Positions 61,051 to 64,000 of a DNA stretch of 64,000 nt are shown piece after piece. The position numbers and the translations under genes were made by a program. Where the stretch lies: assembly GCF_004801405.1 (NCBI RefSeq), contig NZ_SSOB01000027.1, positions 1 to 64,000 of the forward strand, in the 5' to 3' direction. The notes under the pieces are model-generated. The model was not told the DNA's origin. It ran no database searches and saw nothing but the letters and a program-made list of their open reading frames with translations. The first letter of the stretch is position 1. Each line of letters begins with the position of its first letter. This DNA comes from Cohnella fermenti (GTDB taxonomy: Bacteria > Bacillota > Bacilli > Paenibacillales > Paenibacillaceae).

Positions 61051-61740
61051 ATGCTGTGGATGGTCACCGGGGGTGTTGGCTGCGGTAAATCGGTTTACGC
61101 CGAGAGGTGGGCGGCGTCGCTTGCGCGGGAGGCGATCCTGCTGAGCTGCCCGACTTGGCCGAACGAGCGGGAGGACCTCGTCGGAGGGCGTCCGGACGAA
61201 TCGGCCCTGATGGAAGAAGAGCGAGTTGTGTGGATGCGCTGGAAGGCGGACGAGAAGCTGTCCGACCGGATCGATCAGATCAACCTGAAGTCCAATCCGT
61301 TCCGTGCGGACAATCGCGTGATCGTGCTGGACAGCCTGTCCGGCTGGCTGCGGAGAGCGGTCCGCGAGGTTCGGCAGATGACGCTTCCGCCTGCGCCCGC
61401 CGAGCCGCCCCGCAGGGGCAGGCCGAAGCGGATACCGGAGACGGAGGACCTGTTCGCGCTCCGAACGGACCGGGCGGGCAAGGAGTTCCGGCGGGTCGTC
61501 GATGCGCTGCTGCGCTATCACGGCCGGAGCATCGTCGTGACGGAGCAGCCTGCGCCGGGGCTGGCGGACGATCCTTGGGAGAGGTGGTACGCCAGGGAGC
61601 TGGCCGAGGCGAACCGGAGGCTGGCGGAGCGCAGCGCGGAGCTGCGGATGCTCGTGTCCGGCGTGGCGGTCGAGATTCGGGGGCCGCGAATGAAGAGGGG
61701 GAACGGGAACGATGAAGATTTATACTCGAACCGGAGATAA
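61051..61740 (+). CDS. cobU: CobU-like adenosylcobinamide kinase/guanylyltransferase
   Basis: 229 residues. The P-loop GGVGCGKS (7-14) and the Walker-B-like VIVLDSLSGWLRRAV, with late VVVTEQ, match CobU/CobP of cobalamin salvage. It is longer than usual owing to an insert (about 112-135) rich in Pro and Arg. The 3' end overlaps the adenosyltransferase gene by 29 bp. No other cobalamin genes are in the window. Confidence 0.85.
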   Translation: MLWMVTGGVGCGKSVYAERWAASLAREAILLSCPTWPNEREDLVGGRPDESALMEEERVVWMRWKADEKLSDRIDQINLKSNPFRADNRVIVLDSLSGWLRRAVREVRQMTLPPAPAEPPRRGRPKRIPETEDLFALRTDRAGKEFRRVVDALLRYHGRSIVVTEQPAPGLADDPWERWYARELAEANRRLAERSAELRMLVSGVAVEIRGPRMKRGNGNDEDLYSNRR

Positions 61741-62314
61741 AGGAACGACGTCCGTGATCGGAGCTCGCGTGTCCAAGGACGACGCGAGAATCGAGGCTTA
61801 CGGAACGATAGATGAGCTGAACAGCTTGGTCGGACAAGCCGCGGCTTGGCTGGCGGAGCACGAAGGCAAGGATGAGCGCGGCGGGGAAGGGGAGCGGCTG
61901 CTGGAGCAATTGCTTCAGGTTCAGCAGGAGCTGTTCGACTGCGGCTCCGACCTGAGCTACGCCGCGCCGAAGCCGGAGCAGCTCAAGGTCGATGCGGCGA
62001 TGACGGCGCGGCTGGAGGAATGGATCGACCGGCATGAGGAGGGGCTGCCGCCGCTGCAGCGGTTTATTCTTCCGGGAGGGAGCGCGCTTGCGGCGCAGCT
62101 TCACGTCTGCCGGACCGTCTGCCGGAGAGCGGAGCGGCGGGCCGTGACGATGGCGGCGGCCCAGCCTTGCCCGGAAGAGGTGCTGCGCTACTTGAACCGG
62201 CTGTCGGATTACTTCTTCATGGCGGCTCGCAAGGCGAACGCCATGCTGAAGGTGCCCGACGTCGAATACGAGCGGGGCGCGAACGTGTTCTCCCGGAGGT
62301 CGGCCGCGGAATGA
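61712..62314 (+). CDS. Cob(I)alamin adenosyltransferase (PduO type)
   Basis: 200 residues. TRTGDKGTTSVIGARVSKDD at the N-terminus is the ATP-binding signature, and the five-helix bundle includes SDYFFMAARKANA. It transfers adenosyl from ATP to cob(I)alamin. It starts inside cobU and overlaps the pseudouridine synthase start by 4 bp. Confidence 0.95.
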   Translation: MKIYTRTGDKGTTSVIGARVSKDDARIEAYGTIDELNSLVGQAAAWLAEHEGKDERGGEGERLLEQLLQVQQELFDCGSDLSYAAPKPEQLKVDAAMTARLEEWIDRHEEGLPPLQRFILPGGSALAAQLHVCRTVCRRAERRAVTMAAAQPCPEEVLRYLNRLSDYFFMAARKANAMLKVPDVEYERGANVFSRRSAAE

Positions 62315-63282
62315 CAGAACGTGCAATGACAGACAGCTATTACGCACCGGTTGTGCACGTCGCGGACGAACGCGACGAGGGCCGGATGCTTCGGGATGTG
62401 CTGCGCAAGCGGCTCGGCGTCTCCCGCCGCTTGTTCGTCAAGCTGAAGCAGTCGGAGGAAGGACTTACGATCAACGGCGAGAAGGCGTATCCGAGCTTCC
62501 GCCTTGCGATCGGAGACGTCGTCGAGTTCCGCATGGAGCAGGAGAGCTCCGAGGACATCCTGCCGCAACCGATCCCGCTCGACATCGTATTTGAAGATGA
62601 GCACCTGCTCGTCCTGAACAAGCCCGCCGGCATCATCGTGCATCCGACGACCGGCCATTACGCGAATACGCTGGCCAACGGCGTCGTCCATTACTGGAGA
62701 GAGAAGGGCGAGAGCTGCCGCTTCCGTCCGGTCCATCGGCTGGATCAGGACACGTCCGGTCTCGTCGTTATCGCCAAGCATCCGTATGCGCACCAGCAGC
62801 TCTCCGTGCAGATGACGGAAGGGACAATCGAGAAGCGCTACCGGGCTTACGTCTTCGGCCGTCCCCCGCAGGAAGCGGGAGAAGTGAACGAGCCGATCGG
62901 CCGCGTTCCGACCGATCCCCATCGCCGGGCCGTGCTCGCGGACGGGGCTCCGTCCTTGACCTTCTACGAAGTCTCGCGCGCGTACCCGTGCGGAGCTTCG
63001 GCGCTCGACATTCGGCTCGGCACCGGGCGCACGCACCAGATCCGCGTCCATATGGGCTGGATCGGCTGTCCGCTGCTCGGAGACTCGTATTACGCCGATC
63101 CGCAATGGGAGGCGACCGAGCTGGCGGCGCTCGTTAAGGACGCGATCGGCCGGCAGGCGCTGCATGCGTCGCTGCTCGCCTTCCGTCACCCGGTGACGGA
63201 GGAGCGGCTGGAGCTGAGAGCCGAGCTTCCGCCCGACCTGCAGGAGCTCGAACGCACGCTGGAGGGGCTTCCGCCTCTGTAG
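62311..63282 (+). CDS. RluA-family pseudouridine synthase
   Basis: 323 residues. An N-terminal S4-like RNA-binding part (about 20-75) is followed by the catalytic domain with HRLDQDTSG and catalytic Asp145, and GTGRTHQIRVHMGWIGCPLLGDSYY (in parts). It isomerises uridines in rRNA or tRNA; RluD-like substrate choice is plausible but not proven. GGAGG precedes ATG 62311. The operon with cobU-pduO has no obvious functional logic. Confidence 0.93.
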   Translation: MTERAMTDSYYAPVVHVADERDEGRMLRDVLRKRLGVSRRLFVKLKQSEEGLTINGEKAYPSFRLAIGDVVEFRMEQESSEDILPQPIPLDIVFEDEHLLVLNKPAGIIVHPTTGHYANTLANGVVHYWREKGESCRFRPVHRLDQDTSGLVVIAKHPYAHQQLSVQMTEGTIEKRYRAYVFGRPPQEAGEVNEPIGRVPTDPHRRAVLADGAPSLTFYEVSRAYPCGASALDIRLGTGRTHQIRVHMGWIGCPLLGDSYYADPQWEATELAALVKDAIGRQALHASLLAFRHPVTEERLELRAELPPDLQELERTLEGLPPL

Positions 63283-63324
63283 CTTTTTCCGCCGCCGTAC
63301 TGCTTCTTTGGGGTAGGCAGCTCT

Positions 63325-63470
63325 CGCCGAATGTCGGGAAAACCGACATTTGAGCTCGTGCGAGGATGCGATGACCCTCCGAATGTCGGAAAAACCGACA
63401 TTCGAGCTCGCGCGAGGGTGCCATGGTCCGCCGAATGTCGGAAAAACCGACATTTGAGCCCGCGTGAGGG
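63325..63470. repeat. 52-bp tandem repeat with AATGTCGG palindromes
   Basis: Three units start at 63327, 63379 and 63431, exactly 52 bp apart. Each has AATGTCGG, four to five bases of A, then CCGACATT, a perfect-stem hairpin. The rest of the unit (TTGAGCTCGTGCGAGG type) is well conserved. It lies between the pseudouridine synthase and the ArsC-like gene. The arms differ from the TGTGA-type arrays, but the A-core, the CGAATGT edge and the spacing are alike. Confidence 0.92.
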
Positions 63471-63549
63471 TGCGATGGCCCGCTGGATGCCTTGCTTCAC
63501 ATTTAACAGACCTTATTTTCCACAATACGTATCGGAGGAATCGACCAGC

Positions 63550-63909
63550 ATGAGCAAGTCGCTAATCGTCTATCATTATCCCAACTGCGGAACGTGCCGC
63601 GATGCCGTCAAGTGGCTGCGGTCGAGAGGACACGAGCTGGAGCTGCGCCATATCGTCGAGACGCCGCCGAGCGCGGAAGAGCTGAAGAAGCTGATTCGGC
63701 TCAGCGGACTGCCGATTCAGAAGTGGTTCAACGTGTCCGGCAATGCCTACAAGGAGCTCGGATTGAAGGACAAGCTGCCCAAGCTGTCGGACGATGAGAG
63801 AATCTCCCTGCTCGCAAGCAACGGAATGCTGATCAAACGCCCCGTCATTGCAGATGGCGAGATGGCCACGGTCGGCTTCAAGGAGGAAGAGCTGGCGAAG
63901 GTATGGTAA
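63550..63909 (+). CDS. ArsC/Spx-family thioredoxin-fold protein (YusI-like)
   Basis: 119 residues. The thioredoxin-like fold has NCGTCRDAVKWL (Cys-X2-Cys) near the N-terminus, and GMLIKRPVI and VGFKEEE at the end. Members include Spx, MgsR and ArsC-like reductases; KRP and FKEEE suit the ArsC/YffB-YusI group rather than Spx. GGAGG precedes ATG 63550; the longer frame runs back through the 52-bp repeat. Confidence 0.85.
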   Translation: MSKSLIVYHYPNCGTCRDAVKWLRSRGHELELRHIVETPPSAEELKKLIRLSGLPIQKWFNVSGNAYKELGLKDKLPKLSDDERISLLASNGMLIKRPVIADGEMATVGFKEEELAKVW

Positions 63910-64000
63910 ACGATCCGAAGGAGCCGCAAGACCGAGTGCAGGATGAACGGCCGGACCAGCCGGGTTATACGCCAAGCGCCGAAGCGGGAACGCCGCCGGG
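63903..64000 (+). CDS. Possible start of a proline-rich protein (cut by window edge)
   Basis: ATG 63903 overlaps the end of the preceding gene and stays open to the edge (32 codons). The visible part is hydrophilic and Pro/Asp/Glu/Gln-rich. AGGAGG at 63881-63886 is too far for a good site, so this start, or the gene itself, is uncertain. Confidence 0.35.
   Translation, partial: MVNDPKEPQDRVQDERPDQPGYTPSAEAGTPP

Overview
The window reads as a piece of chromosome from a GC-rich, endospore-forming member of the Bacillales, most likely Paenibacillaceae (Cohnella/Paenibacillus-like). The basis is AGGAGG-type ribosome sites, T-box and TPP leaders, CotF- and Spo0E-like proteins, a Bacillus-type Fnr with a C-terminal Cys cluster, and gene neighbourhoods resembling B. 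subtilis (pheS-pheT...zapA...mutS2; narK/fnr/ywiC/narGHJI; alaR-alaT). The genus is inference; no rRNA gene is present to test it.

Layout. 0.7-5 kb: copper handling (CopC-CopD fusion, NarL-type two-component pair, YcnI). 5.3-6.1 kb: a metallo-beta-lactamase-fold hydrolase. 6.4-11.5 kb: a TPP riboswitch and the thiamine operon thiC, thiES (fused), thiG, thiO. 11.5-12.9 kb: an orphan HipA-like kinase with an operator-like palindrome on its promoter. 12.9-20.8 kb: a T-box leader, pheS, pheT and a ZapA protein extended into a coiled coil of nearly 1,200 residues. 21.4-27.7 kb: a LuxR regulator facing a methyltransferase/saccharopine-dehydrogenase-like pair, an AraC regulator fused to a siderophore-binding domain, a Fur-boxed siderophore-binding lipoprotein and a stand-alone CuA-domain lipoprotein. 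28.8-36.5 kb: an atypical SARP-type response regulator, a holin-like membrane protein, mutS2, a DUF350 operon, a cysteine synthase-family enzyme, a nitroreductase and a DUF488 protein.

36.5-58 kb is an anaerobic nitrogen-oxide respiration island: a NO/Fe-S-related operon, moaA-narGHJI-narK(PAS), fnr, ric, a second Crp/Fnr regulator, mobA-moeA-ywiC-mobB, a YlbF-family protein, a V4R protein, nirK and a radical SAM/SPASM enzyme. At least six promoters carry TGTGA-N6-TCACA (Fnr) boxes centred about 41.5 bp before the start site predicted from a -10 element, so the island looks like one Fnr regulon: Nar reduces nitrate, Mob/Moe/MoaA build its cofactor, NirK reduces nitrite, and Ric plus the DUF2249/DUF59 genes probably deal with NO damage. 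58-64 kb: spore coat genes, alaR-alaT, a Spo0E-like protein, cobU-pduO-rluD and an ArsC/Spx-family protein.

The most unusual signal lies between genes. Seven intergenic arrays (near 0.2, 5.1, 21.0, 28.4, 35.2, 54.6 and 63.3 kb) each hold three to five short AT-cored or TGAGTCA palindromes spaced 51-52 bp apart, about five turns of B-DNA. Three different palindrome sequences share this spacing. Five of the arrays, all those with the TGTGA-like palindrome, sit beside a different short-period low-complexity tract (9, 13, 9/60, degenerate 9-10 or 14 bp). I know of no described element with this architecture.
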